From: Pontibacter kalidii
GTDB lineage: Bacteria; Bacteroidota; Bacteroidia; Cytophagales; Hymenobacteraceae
DNA length: 64,000 bases
Assembly (NCBI RefSeq): GCF_026278245.1
Contig: NZ_CP111079.1
Coordinates: forward strand, 1,056,501-1,120,500
Direction of reading: 5' to 3'
Below are positions 17,286 to 25,189 of this stretch, piece after piece. The translations under genes were made by a program, and so were the position numbers. The notes under the pieces were generated by a model. The model did no database searches and was not told the DNA's origin. It saw only the letters and a list, made by a program, of their open reading frames with translations. Positions within the stretch are counted from its first letter, which is position 1. The number at the start of each line of letters is the position of its first letter.

Positions 17286-18758
17286 ATGGATGAGTTAAAA
17301 TCGTTAGCAAAAATTGCTGTTGAAAGTAACAATTCTAAACAGATGTTACCCAACTTTAATAAAAGCAGCAAAGAGGGGATGTTTTATAATAATCTTATGC
17401 AAGATAATTATATAGATGATGCTGTAGCATCAATGGATCTGTATGGCTCAAGCCCCAATGATGTAAAATACAAAATGCTAAAAGTTAGGCTCAAGAAAAA
17501 GCTGTATAACTCACTATTCTTCTATGATAAGCATAAATTAAAGAAAGCCCATCAGAAGGAACAGGAATGTCTTCATTTACTTCACCACGCACACTTATTA
17601 CTCAGGTTAAAAGAACCTGTATTAGTCTTAAGTATAGCAGCTAAAGTCAAGAAAATTGCTATTCAATATGAATACATCAATTTTGTTATTGCAGCTTTAG
17701 AATTAGAGATGGATTGCTACTCAAAAACTGGTAGCATTAACAGCTTCTTGCAGGCAAAACAAGAGCTTGAAAAATTTTTAAATATAAAAAAGTACGAACG
17801 GGAGGCTGTTACCTTTCTTCAGCTCCTAAAAGTAAAGTATAGTAAATCTATTAAACATAGGAGGGCTTATCTATCAAGTATCACAGACGACGTTGATAAT
17901 ATGTACAGGCTCTGGAAGGCTGCAAAATCATTTGAGGCGTTCAATGCCTATTACAAGGCCAGCATTATTTTCCACGAAATGGTGGGAGATTTTTCTGCCA
18001 TAATCGATTTAACAGTGTCTTCTGAAGATAAACTGGCCTCAGGAGAAGTGAATAGCTTAAGGTTTGATTCGAATTATAATAAATTCATACTTGTTTACGC
18101 TCACTTTCGGGCGAAACAGCTACTAGAGGGATTGCAATATGCCTCAAAGTTCCACAGCGATTTTGAAGAGAACACTCCTAATTGGTTTGCTTATACAGAA
18201 AATTATTTCCTGATAGCTCTGCATGCAAAAGAATATGAGCTAGCTGGTCACCTCCTACATAAAGTATTTTCAAATCCCCACCTTAAGAGACGGCCAGCGT
18301 TTGCCAGGGAGAGATGGACGCTTTTTCAAGCATACTATAATTTGGTTGGGGAGTTTTTCAACCATGAAGATACAGTTAATCCTTTCTTTTTATCTCTTCC
18401 TGTATATAGCAAGGATAAACAAGGTTACAATGTAGCCATTCTAATACTTCAATTTATTTATTTTCTTCAAAAGAAGGAAACAGAAGCTCTACTGTATAGA
18501 ATTGAGAGTCTTAAAAAATATATTTTAACCCATCTTAGAGACACCTTTAGCCTCCGTAGCAAGACTTTTCTCAAATTGCTGATACTAATCGTAACTGAGG
18601 ATTATGATGTGGTTGCCTGTAAGAAGAAGGGTCAGAAGTTGTATCAGAAGCTTATTGAGACGCCCATCCCAGGAGATGCCTATGCTGAAATTGAGATTGT
18701 GCCTTATGAACATCTTTGGGAGCACATACTCGATAGATTGGAAATTCATTATAAGTAA
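17286..18758 (+). CDS. Helical-repeat (TPR-like) protein, tandem paralogue 1
   Basis: 490 residues from the ATG at 17286, chosen because MDELKSLAKIA aligns with the start of the next gene (MKELQRLVRLI). Almost entirely alpha-helical in character, with paired helices of about 35-40 residues as in TPR-type solenoids. A basic segment YKMLKVRLKKKLYNSLFF lies at about 58-75, and the C-terminus has the motif PGDAYAEIEIVPYEHLWEHIL shared with the paralogue. No signal peptide, membrane helix or catalytic motif. Composition is AT-rich (about 30-40% GC), unlike neighbours. No named family recognised; a sensor or scaffold role is possible. Confidence 0.75.
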   Translation: MDELKSLAKIAVESNNSKQMLPNFNKSSKEGMFYNNLMQDNYIDDAVASMDLYGSSPNDVKYKMLKVRLKKKLYNSLFFYDKHKLKKAHQKEQECLHLLHHAHLLLRLKEPVLVLSIAAKVKKIAIQYEYINFVIAALELEMDCYSKTGSINSFLQAKQELEKFLNIKKYEREAVTFLQLLKVKYSKSIKHRRAYLSSITDDVDNMYRLWKAAKSFEAFNAYYKASIIFHEMVGDFSAIIDLTVSSEDKLASGEVNSLRFDSNYNKFILVYAHFRAKQLLEGLQYASKFHSDFEENTPNWFAYTENYFLIALHAKEYELAGHLLHKVFSNPHLKRRPAFARERWTLFQAYYNLVGEFFNHEDTVNPFFLSLPVYSKDKQGYNVAILILQFIYFLQKKETEALLYRIESLKKYILTHLRDTFSLRSKTFLKLLILIVTEDYDVVACKKKGQKLYQKLIETPIPGDAYAEIEIVPYEHLWEHILDRLEIHYK

Positions 18759-18772
18759 GGAGAGGTGTTGAA

Positions 18773-20266
18773 ATGAAAGAATTGCAGAGGTTAGTAAGGC
18801 TGATAGATAAATATAGTCCAAAGCTTGCCCCGCTGATACACATTCAGGATGATTCTAAACTGGAAACGAAGCTTTTCAATTTCCTCAGAGAAAGTGTAGT
18901 CCTTTCAGATGAGGCTGTTGCCAAGGAACTATACGGGGATGAAAAGCTGACTGGAAGTTTTAGGACTTTGAAATCACGATTTCGTAAGAAGCTTTATAAT
19001 CATTTACATTTCTTAGAGATATCTCATGGTGAACAAAGGAGTTCCAATATAGTAAATTATAAATGTCTTTCACTGCTAACAGAGGCCTATGCTTTAATGG
19101 TAAATTCTGAGTTAAAGCTAGCATTAAAGTTATTTGATCAAGTAATAGAAGTTGCCGAAGAACATGAGGTTAACGAGATGCTAATCAAAGCGCTTGAGGG
19201 TAAAAAAAGAATATTCTTATATACGTCAGAGGCAAAAATGTTTCACCTTTGTGATGCAGACCTAAAACGATGCTATGATATTCAGTGTTTTGAACGGGAG
19301 GCGCTGGCGATATATGATCATACTATGATAGCCCTTAGAGGGCATACTAATCCCAGACGTGGTGTTGTAGAGAGCTTACCAGATAGTCTAGAGAAAATGT
19401 GGCTGCTTTATGAAAAGTCTAACTCATCCCTTATCTTTTATCATCGCCACATACTACAAATTGCTTACCTAGAGCAGTCAGGGAGATACTCAGAGATAGT
19501 GCAAGCTATTGCTCATGCAGGGGAGTTGGTATCCGCTAATCAGGTTAACAACAGTTGGTATAATACAAAGTATAACGCCTATACCGAAGTATACGCCTTA
19601 TTGCAAAGCCGTCAGTATGAAAGAGGGCTTGAATTAGCTGCTAAAAATGTCAAGCTCTTTGAAAAGTACGCGTCTAACTGGTTTGCCTTCATGGAGAACT
19701 ATGTCTTACTGGCTATACATAGTAGACAATACCAATTGGCTGAAAACCTGCTCAAAGACGTTATTGAAAATGAGCATATAAGAAAGTTGAGTGATGCTAG
19801 TGTTGAACGTTGGGAGCTGTACAGGCGGTACTTTGTATTTCTTGTGGAGCACGTGGTGGGGGAGCGCCAGCAGGCCTTGTCATCTGAGATTACCGCCAAG
19901 CTTCTCATACTTCCTAATGATAAAGCTGGCTTTAACCTGGCGTTACTGGTGCTGGATGTGCTGGAGAGGCTCTCGGAGGGGGATCTGGACGAGCTGGAGG
20001 TGCAGGCCGAGCGGGTGCGCAAATACACGCAGAAGTACCTGCGGGGGGAGAAAGCCGAGCGCCCGCGCCTGTTCATGCGCCTGCTGCTGCTGGCCCTGAC
20101 CAGGCAGAACGCCCGGGAGGCCAGGGAGCAGGGGCAGCAGCTACTGGAGAGGCTGCAGGCCGAACCCCTGCCCGGTGACGCCTTCACGGAGGTGGAGATC
20201 GTGCCCTACGAACACCTGTGGGAGCACGCGCTGCAGTTGCTGGAGCGGCAGCAGGGGCAGCTGTAA
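18773..20266 (+). CDS. Helical-repeat (TPR-like) protein, tandem paralogue 2, mosaic composition
   Basis: 497 residues, 14 bases after paralogue 1 and co-directional. It shares the layout: N-terminal helical block with FRTLKSRFRKKLYNHLHFLE (basic segment), a solenoid-like middle including NWFAFMENYVLLAIHSRQY (compare NWFAYTENYFLIALHAKEY in paralogue 1), and the ending PGDAFTEVEIVPYEHLWEHAL. The first two thirds are AT-rich, but from about 19840 the codons become strongly GC-rich (60-70%), as if the 3' end came from another copy by recombination. No catalytic motif is visible and the function is unknown. Confidence 0.78.
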   Translation: MKELQRLVRLIDKYSPKLAPLIHIQDDSKLETKLFNFLRESVVLSDEAVAKELYGDEKLTGSFRTLKSRFRKKLYNHLHFLEISHGEQRSSNIVNYKCLSLLTEAYALMVNSELKLALKLFDQVIEVAEEHEVNEMLIKALEGKKRIFLYTSEAKMFHLCDADLKRCYDIQCFEREALAIYDHTMIALRGHTNPRRGVVESLPDSLEKMWLLYEKSNSSLIFYHRHILQIAYLEQSGRYSEIVQAIAHAGELVSANQVNNSWYNTKYNAYTEVYALLQSRQYERGLELAAKNVKLFEKYASNWFAFMENYVLLAIHSRQYQLAENLLKDVIENEHIRKLSDASVERWELYRRYFVFLVEHVVGERQQALSSEITAKLLILPNDKAGFNLALLVLDVLERLSEGDLDELEVQAERVRKYTQKYLRGEKAERPRLFMRLLLLALTRQNAREAREQGQQLLERLQAEPLPGDAFTEVEIVPYEHLWEHALQLLERQQGQL

Positions 20267-20332
20267 GCCAGTGCTGTCAACCTTGCTGGCAGGGGACTGT
20301 ACTGGCTAAGGTTATTTTTAGTACTTTTCGGG

Positions 20333-21667
20333 ATGGAAAAGAATAATCCCACCGTTACCCGGGCCTGGTGCTTCTACGACTGGGCGAATTCCGTTTACTC
20401 GCTTGTCATTACCTCCACCATTTTTCCCATCTACTTTAGTGCGGTGGCCAGGAGGCCGGACGGAACATCCGTGGTTAATTTTCTGGGTTTCGAGTTGGAT
20501 AGTTCGGTGCTGTTCACCTACGCTATATCGGCGGCTTTTCTTATCATTGCCTTTCTCAGCCCTTTCCTTACGGCTATTGCCGATTACAGCGGCCGCAAGA
20601 AAATGTTCCTGCAGCTGTTTTGCTACCTGGGCTCGCTTTCCTGCGCGGGTCTATACTTTTTCACTGCCGAGACATTCACCCTCTCAGTTATACTTTTCGT
20701 ACTGGCCACCATTGGCTTTAGCGGCAGCATTGTGTTCTATAATGCATACTTGCCCGAGATTGCCACTGAAGACCAGTACGACCGCCTGAGTGCGCGCGGC
20801 TTTTCGATGGGGTATATCGGCAGCGTGATCCTGCTGATCTTTAACCTGGCCATGATCATGCAGCCGCAATGGTTTGGTATTGCGGCTGAAAATAGCTCGT
20901 TGCCGCCGCGCATTGCCTTTCTGAGCACGGGTATCTGGTGGCTGGGATTCGCACAGTATACTTTCTACCACCTGCCAGGGAACGTTTATCAGCGCAAGCC
21001 AAAGGGAAGCTGGATACTGAACGGCTTTAAGGAGCTGAAAAAGGTGTTGGACCAGGTAAAAGGCCTGCCGCTGCTCAAACGCTTCCTGCTCGCGTATTTT
21101 TTCTACAACATGGGCGTGCAGACGGTGATGTACCTGGCGGCTATTTTCGGGGAGGTGGAGCTGCGGCTGCCGAGTGATGTGCTCATCATCACCATCCTGA
21201 TTATACAACTGGTGGCCATTGCCGGGGCCCACGCCTTTGCCAGGCTGTCGGAGAAGTATGGAAACGTGCGGGCGCTGATTGTGGCGGTAATCATCTGGAT
21301 CGGCATTTGCATCGGCGCATACTTTACGCACGGGCAACTCCAGTTCTATGCGCTGGCGGCTGTGGTAGGTTCTGTGATGGGTGGCATACAGTCGCTGTCG
21401 CGCTCTACCTACTCTAAGCTGATACCGGCTAGCACCAAAGACCACGCTTCCTACTTTAGCTTTTACGATGTAACCGAGAAGGTTTCCATTGTGCTGGGCA
21501 CGTTGGCATACGGCCTGATCACGCAGCTGACCGGCTCCATGCGCAACAGCATCCTGGCGCTGATTACCTTCTTTGCGCTGGGGTTACTCTTCCTGTTCCT
21601 GATGCGTAGTAAAAGGCTTGTGGAGGCGCAGCCGGAAAGCGCCCACGCCATCAGCGGCAATCAGTAG
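20333..21667 (+). CDS. MFS transporter, UMF1 (Atg22-like) family
   Basis: 444-residue membrane protein with about 12 helices. The N-terminal signature AWCFYDWANSVYSLVITSTIFP and the loop ADYSGRKKMFL are typical of the UMF1/Atg22-like branch of the major facilitator superfamily; GGIQSLSRSTYSKLIP in the second half is also characteristic. Substrates of bacterial members are unknown; yeast Atg22 exports amino acids from the vacuole. Monocistronic, with the downstream spacer unusually dense in TATACTT words. Confidence 0.9.
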   Translation: MEKNNPTVTRAWCFYDWANSVYSLVITSTIFPIYFSAVARRPDGTSVVNFLGFELDSSVLFTYAISAAFLIIAFLSPFLTAIADYSGRKKMFLQLFCYLGSLSCAGLYFFTAETFTLSVILFVLATIGFSGSIVFYNAYLPEIATEDQYDRLSARGFSMGYIGSVILLIFNLAMIMQPQWFGIAAENSSLPPRIAFLSTGIWWLGFAQYTFYHLPGNVYQRKPKGSWILNGFKELKKVLDQVKGLPLLKRFLLAYFFYNMGVQTVMYLAAIFGEVELRLPSDVLIITILIIQLVAIAGAHAFARLSEKYGNVRALIVAVIIWIGICIGAYFTHGQLQFYALAAVVGSVMGGIQSLSRSTYSKLIPASTKDHASYFSFYDVTEKVSIVLGTLAYGLITQLTGSMRNSILALITFFALGLLFLFLMRSKRLVEAQPESAHAISGNQ

Positions 21668-21959
21668 TTATACTTATTCTTTAGTAGCCAGACAAAGGAA
21701 CTTTAGACAAAGGACAAAAGACTTTAAAGTATAAACCGTCATAGTTCAGGTAGTGGCTTGAAACTGTTTCTCTGTTTATACTTCTATTCCTTAGCTATAC
21801 TTGCCGTTTATACTTGAGATGGACTTGTACTTAAGCCATACTTATACTTGCTCCACCAAACAGAAAGTCCGCTGAAGTATAAACCCCAGCGGACTTTTTG
21901 CTTCTAAAGAGCGGGTATGCTTCAACCCCCAAACTCTCTAACTCTCTAACTCTACAGGC
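21668..21959. repeat. Spacer with the densest AAGTATA/TATACTT cluster
   Basis: Seven exact heptamers in both orientations between 21668 and 21890, mixed with near-matches. A GACAAAGG-type low-complexity stretch (21690-21727) and a CTCTAACTC run (21935-21957) are also present. The AAGTATAAACC / AAGTCCGC...GCGGACTTTTTG segment (about 21868-21900) forms a small hairpin on either strand. No gene is seen. Confidence 0.7.
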
Positions 21960-23621
21960 CTATTTCTTAAAAACCAGCTTGCCGTTTAGGTAGGTGCGCA
22001 GCACCTGCGTGTCGCGCATTTGCGTTGGCTCCACCGTCATCAGGTCGCGGTCTACCAGTATAAAATCGGCAAACTTGCCGGGCTCTATACTTCCTTTCTC
22101 GTGTTCCTCAAAGTTAGACTTGGCTGCCCAGATCGTCATGCCGCGCAGGGCTTCCTCACGGCTTAGGGCGTTCTCCATCTGAAAGCCTCCTTCCGGCCAG
22201 CTTTTGGCATCCTGCCTGGCTACGGCCGAGTGGAAAGTATAAAACGGGTTTATACTTTCAACCGGGAAGTCAGTGCCCAGTGCCAGGTATCCGTTTTGCT
22301 GCATCAGCTCCTTAAATGGATAAGCATGTTTGATGCGCTCCTTGCCCAGCCTGTCGCCGGCCCAGTACATATCCGAGGTGGCGTGCGTGGGCTGCACCGA
22401 TGGGATGATGTTATACTGGCCAAACTTGGCCATGTCGGCAGGATTGATGATCTGCGAGTGCTCAATGCGCCAGCGTTTATCGTTCTCTCCACCCAGCACT
22501 TCACCATAGATATCCAGCAGCAAACGGTTGGCAGAGTCGCCGATGGCATGTGTGTTCATCTGGAAACCATGTTCGTACAACTTCGCAGCGATGTCACGGA
22601 ACTCCTGCTCCGAGGCCAGCAAAAAGCCATAATGGTTATGCTTATCGGCGTAAGGCTTCAGTAGGCTGGCACCCCTCGAACCCAGCGCACCGTCAGAGTA
22701 GATCTTGAAGGAGCGCACGTTCAGCCGGTCGGTTTTGTAAGGGCCGTTCTTAAAGTAATGATCCTGGTTTTCCTGGGATGGATTCAGCATGGCGTACACG
22801 CGCATCTGCAGCTCGCCTTTTCGGTGCATGTCGTCCATCAGGTCCACCGTTGCTTTGTCCAGGCCAGCATCATCCACCGTGGTTAGGCCCATGGCAAAGG
22901 TGTTGGCCTCCGCGATCTTCAGGGCCTCTCGGCTTTCTTCTTCTGTTGGAGCAGGAATCTTGCTGGCTACCCGGTCGATGGCGTTATCCACCAGGATGCC
23001 GGTCATCTTGCCGTTTTCAACCTCCACCAGGCCGCCTACCATTTTAGTTTGTGGCGTAACGCCAGCCAAATCCAGTGCTTTCTGGTTCGCCAGGGCCGCG
23101 TGTCCGTCGATGCGGGTAAGCAGCACAGGGGTGTCCGGGAAGAGCAGGTCCAGCGTGTCCTTGGTCGGGAACTCCTTCACAGGCCAGTCGTTCTGGTCCC
23201 AGCCGCGGCCGATGATCCACTCTGCAGCAGGAAACTTCTCGCGCTGCTCGGTCACCTTCTGCACCACTTCCTCGAACGACTCCGTGTCCACCAGGTCAGC
23301 CGATTGCAGCGACAGGCCATAGTTGTAAAAGTGGGCGTGGGCGTCGATAAAGCCCGGGTAAATGGTTTTGCCCTCGGCATCAAGCTCTTCGCTGGCATTA
23401 TACATGCCTCGGATTTCCTCAGAGGTGCCGACAGCCAGGATCTTGCCGTCTTTCACCGCAAAGGCTTCGGCTTTATCGAAGCTCTCGTTCACCGTATACA
23501 CATTGCCGTTGTATACGACCAGGTCGGCTGCTTCGGAGCCTGTCTGGGTGCTGGTGCAACTGCCCAACAGGGCGCCACCCAGTAGCAGGGCGGCAGAAAG
23601 GGTGCGTAGGTGTTTTGTCAT
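21960..23621 (-). CDS. Amidohydrolase family lipoprotein (YtcJ-like, Amidohydro_3)
   Basis: Exported metal-dependent hydrolase of 553 residues. Signal peptide with lipobox LLGSC (Cys22) and a Ser/Thr linker. The amidohydrolase core begins ADLVVYNGNVYTVNESF, with metal ligands in GFIDAHAHF and the later His/Asp positions in THAIGDSANR and ALGTDFPVE; it ends with the beta-sandwich KFADFILVDRDLMTV. The substrate of YtcJ-type enzymes is usually unknown; cyclic amides or formamides are suggested for relatives. Eight bases downstream of the AMP nucleosidase gene, in one operon. It contains an 11-bp AAGTATA-bearing inverted repeat at 22233-22259. Confidence 0.9.
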   Translation of the reverse strand: MTKHLRTLSAALLLGGALLGSCTSTQTGSEAADLVVYNGNVYTVNESFDKAEAFAVKDGKILAVGTSEEIRGMYNASEELDAEGKTIYPGFIDAHAHFYNYGLSLQSADLVDTESFEEVVQKVTEQREKFPAAEWIIGRGWDQNDWPVKEFPTKDTLDLLFPDTPVLLTRIDGHAALANQKALDLAGVTPQTKMVGGLVEVENGKMTGILVDNAIDRVASKIPAPTEEESREALKIAEANTFAMGLTTVDDAGLDKATVDLMDDMHRKGELQMRVYAMLNPSQENQDHYFKNGPYKTDRLNVRSFKIYSDGALGSRGASLLKPYADKHNHYGFLLASEQEFRDIAAKLYEHGFQMNTHAIGDSANRLLLDIYGEVLGGENDKRWRIEHSQIINPADMAKFGQYNIIPSVQPTHATSDMYWAGDRLGKERIKHAYPFKELMQQNGYLALGTDFPVESINPFYTFHSAVARQDAKSWPEGGFQMENALSREEALRGMTIWAAKSNFEEHEKGSIEPGKFADFILVDRDLMTVEPTQMRDTQVLRTYLNGKLVFKK

Positions 23622-23629
23622 AGTATAGT

Positions 23630-24403
23630 TTATTCGAACCGCATGTGTTTAACAGATTCCCCGGAGTTAATGAGTTCCAGGAGCGAGTCTATCCCGATGC
23701 TCAGGTGCTTCTCCACATAGTTGGTGGTAACCAGTTTATCGCTTTCGGATGTCTTCACCCCCTCCGGAATCATCGGGTTATCCGAAACGAGCAATAGCGC
23801 ACCGTGCGGAATCTCATTGATAAAGCCAACGGTAAAGATCGTGGCTGTTTCCATGTCGATGCCCATGGCGCGGATCTGGCGCAAGTAATCCTTAAAGTCA
23901 TCGTCGTGCTCCCACACACGGCGGTTGGTGGTATACACGGTACCGGTCCAGTAATCCATCTCGTGCTTCTTGATCATAGAAGATACCGCGCGCTGCAGGC
24001 GGAAAGAAGGCAGGGCGGGTATTTCCGGTGGAAGGTAATCATCAGATGTACCCTCGCCGCGGATGGCCGCGATCGGGAGTATCAGGTCACCGATCTGCGT
24101 CTTTCTTTTCAGCCCACCGCACTTGCCCAGGAACAGGGCAGCTTTGGGCTTAATGGCAGACAGAAGGTCCATTACGGTGGCGGCCATGGCACTGCCCATC
24201 CCGAAGTTGATGATGGTGATGTTGTTGGCGGTGGCCGTTTGCATCGGCTTGTCCTGACCTTTTATTTCTGCGCCGAAGCGATCGGCGAACATGCGTACGT
24301 AGTTTATAAAGTTGGTGAGTAGAATGTACTCCCCAAACTCGTCGAGCGGCACACCGGTGTAGCGGGGGAGCCAGTCACTTACAATTTCCTCTTTAGACTT
24401 CAT
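23630..24403 (-). CDS. AMP nucleosidase (PNP/UDP phosphorylase fold)
   Basis: 257-residue cytosolic enzyme of the short Bacteroidota type, predicted to split AMP into adenine and ribose-5-phosphate. Phosphorylase-superfamily features are clear: INFGMGSAMAATVMDLL, GKCGGLKRKTQIGDLILP and, near the C-terminus, GIDMETATIFTVGF followed by LLVSDNPM. The E. coli Amn has an extra N-terminal domain that is missing here. First gene of a two-gene operon with the amidohydrolase. Confidence 0.88.
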   Translation of the reverse strand: MKSKEEIVSDWLPRYTGVPLDEFGEYILLTNFINYVRMFADRFGAEIKGQDKPMQTATANNITIINFGMGSAMAATVMDLLSAIKPKAALFLGKCGGLKRKTQIGDLILPIAAIRGEGTSDDYLPPEIPALPSFRLQRAVSSMIKKHEMDYWTGTVYTTNRRVWEHDDDFKDYLRQIRAMGIDMETATIFTVGFINEIPHGALLLVSDNPMIPEGVKTSESDKLVTTNYVEKHLSIGIDSLLELINSGESVKHMRFE

Positions 24404-24494
24404 AGGTTTTGTTGATTAGTTAGGTACAAAAAAACCGCCTTGGCAGCTGGGGCTACTGGGGCGGATAGCGTGGGAAAAATGGCTAAATTGCAGC

Positions 24495-24944
24495 ATGGAT
24501 GCCCTCAATTTACCTCCTTTTGATTACAAAGTTACGAAATCAGGCGCTAATTACCTGATTTTTGATATACTTCGCCGCAAAAACGTGGTGCTGACGCCGG
24601 AGGAGTGGGTGCGCCAACATTTCGTGCATTATCTCATCCATTCGCTGGGCTACCCCAAGAGTCTGATCAGCATTGAGCGCGGCACTACTTATAACAAATT
24701 GCAGAAGCGCACGGACCTGTGTATTTACAACCAGGAAGGTAAACCGCACCTGCTGCTCGAATGCAAAGCCGCCCATGTTCCTATTACGCAGGAAGTGGTT
24801 AAGCAGGTATCCACCTACAACCAAACAATCCAGGCCAAGTATGTCGTTATTTCCAATGGCTTGCAGCACTACTGCTGGCAAGTAGATTTCGAGACCCGCA
24901 GGTATGAGCCGCTGGCAGAGGTGCCGGGTTATAATTTTGAATGA
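24495..24944 (+). CDS. Type I restriction R-subunit N-terminal-like protein (HSDR_N)
   Basis: 149 residues forming a stand-alone nuclease-like domain. The PD-(D/E)XK-type core is visible in RTDLCIYNQEGKPHLLLECKA (Asp, then E-x-K), followed by helices ITQEVVKQVSTYNQTIQAKYVVISNG. Such stand-alone proteins are widespread in Bacteroidota and are not part of a full restriction system; no HsdS or HsdM gene is near. Role unknown, possibly DNA processing. The sequence TAAATTGCAGC lies immediately before the ATG. Confidence 0.85.
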   Translation: MDALNLPPFDYKVTKSGANYLIFDILRRKNVVLTPEEWVRQHFVHYLIHSLGYPKSLISIERGTTYNKLQKRTDLCIYNQEGKPHLLLECKAAHVPITQEVVKQVSTYNQTIQAKYVVISNGLQHYCWQVDFETRRYEPLAEVPGYNFE

Positions 24945-25189
24945 GTGATTGAGTGGATGAGTGAATAGGGGTACTGAAGTGCCCTACCCTCGCTCGCCTC
25001 TGGCGAGTGTGCGTCATGGGATGGTCTCTGGCCACTTTATACCTTTATAAAGTATGAATGCAGAAATGCTCTATCTGAAGTCACCAGGGATGGCAAGTGG
25101 GGGTAAAATTTACCTCGAATTTTAAAGAGTTTTCTCCCGCTGATCAGAAAAACAAAAGGGAAAAAACATTCGCTCATCTACTCAATCAC
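24945..25189. repeat. Spacer bounded by inverted GAGTGATTGAGT-type arrays
   Basis: A low-complexity run GAGTGATTGAGTGGATGAGT (from 24944) is mirrored by CTCATCTACTCAATCACTC (about 25173-25191) on the other side of about 200 bases without a gene. The arms could pair. Confidence 0.6.

Noticed and set aside
24495..24944. Part of a type I restriction-modification system
   Set aside because: Only an HSDR_N-like stand-alone domain is present; no HsdM or HsdS gene nearby.
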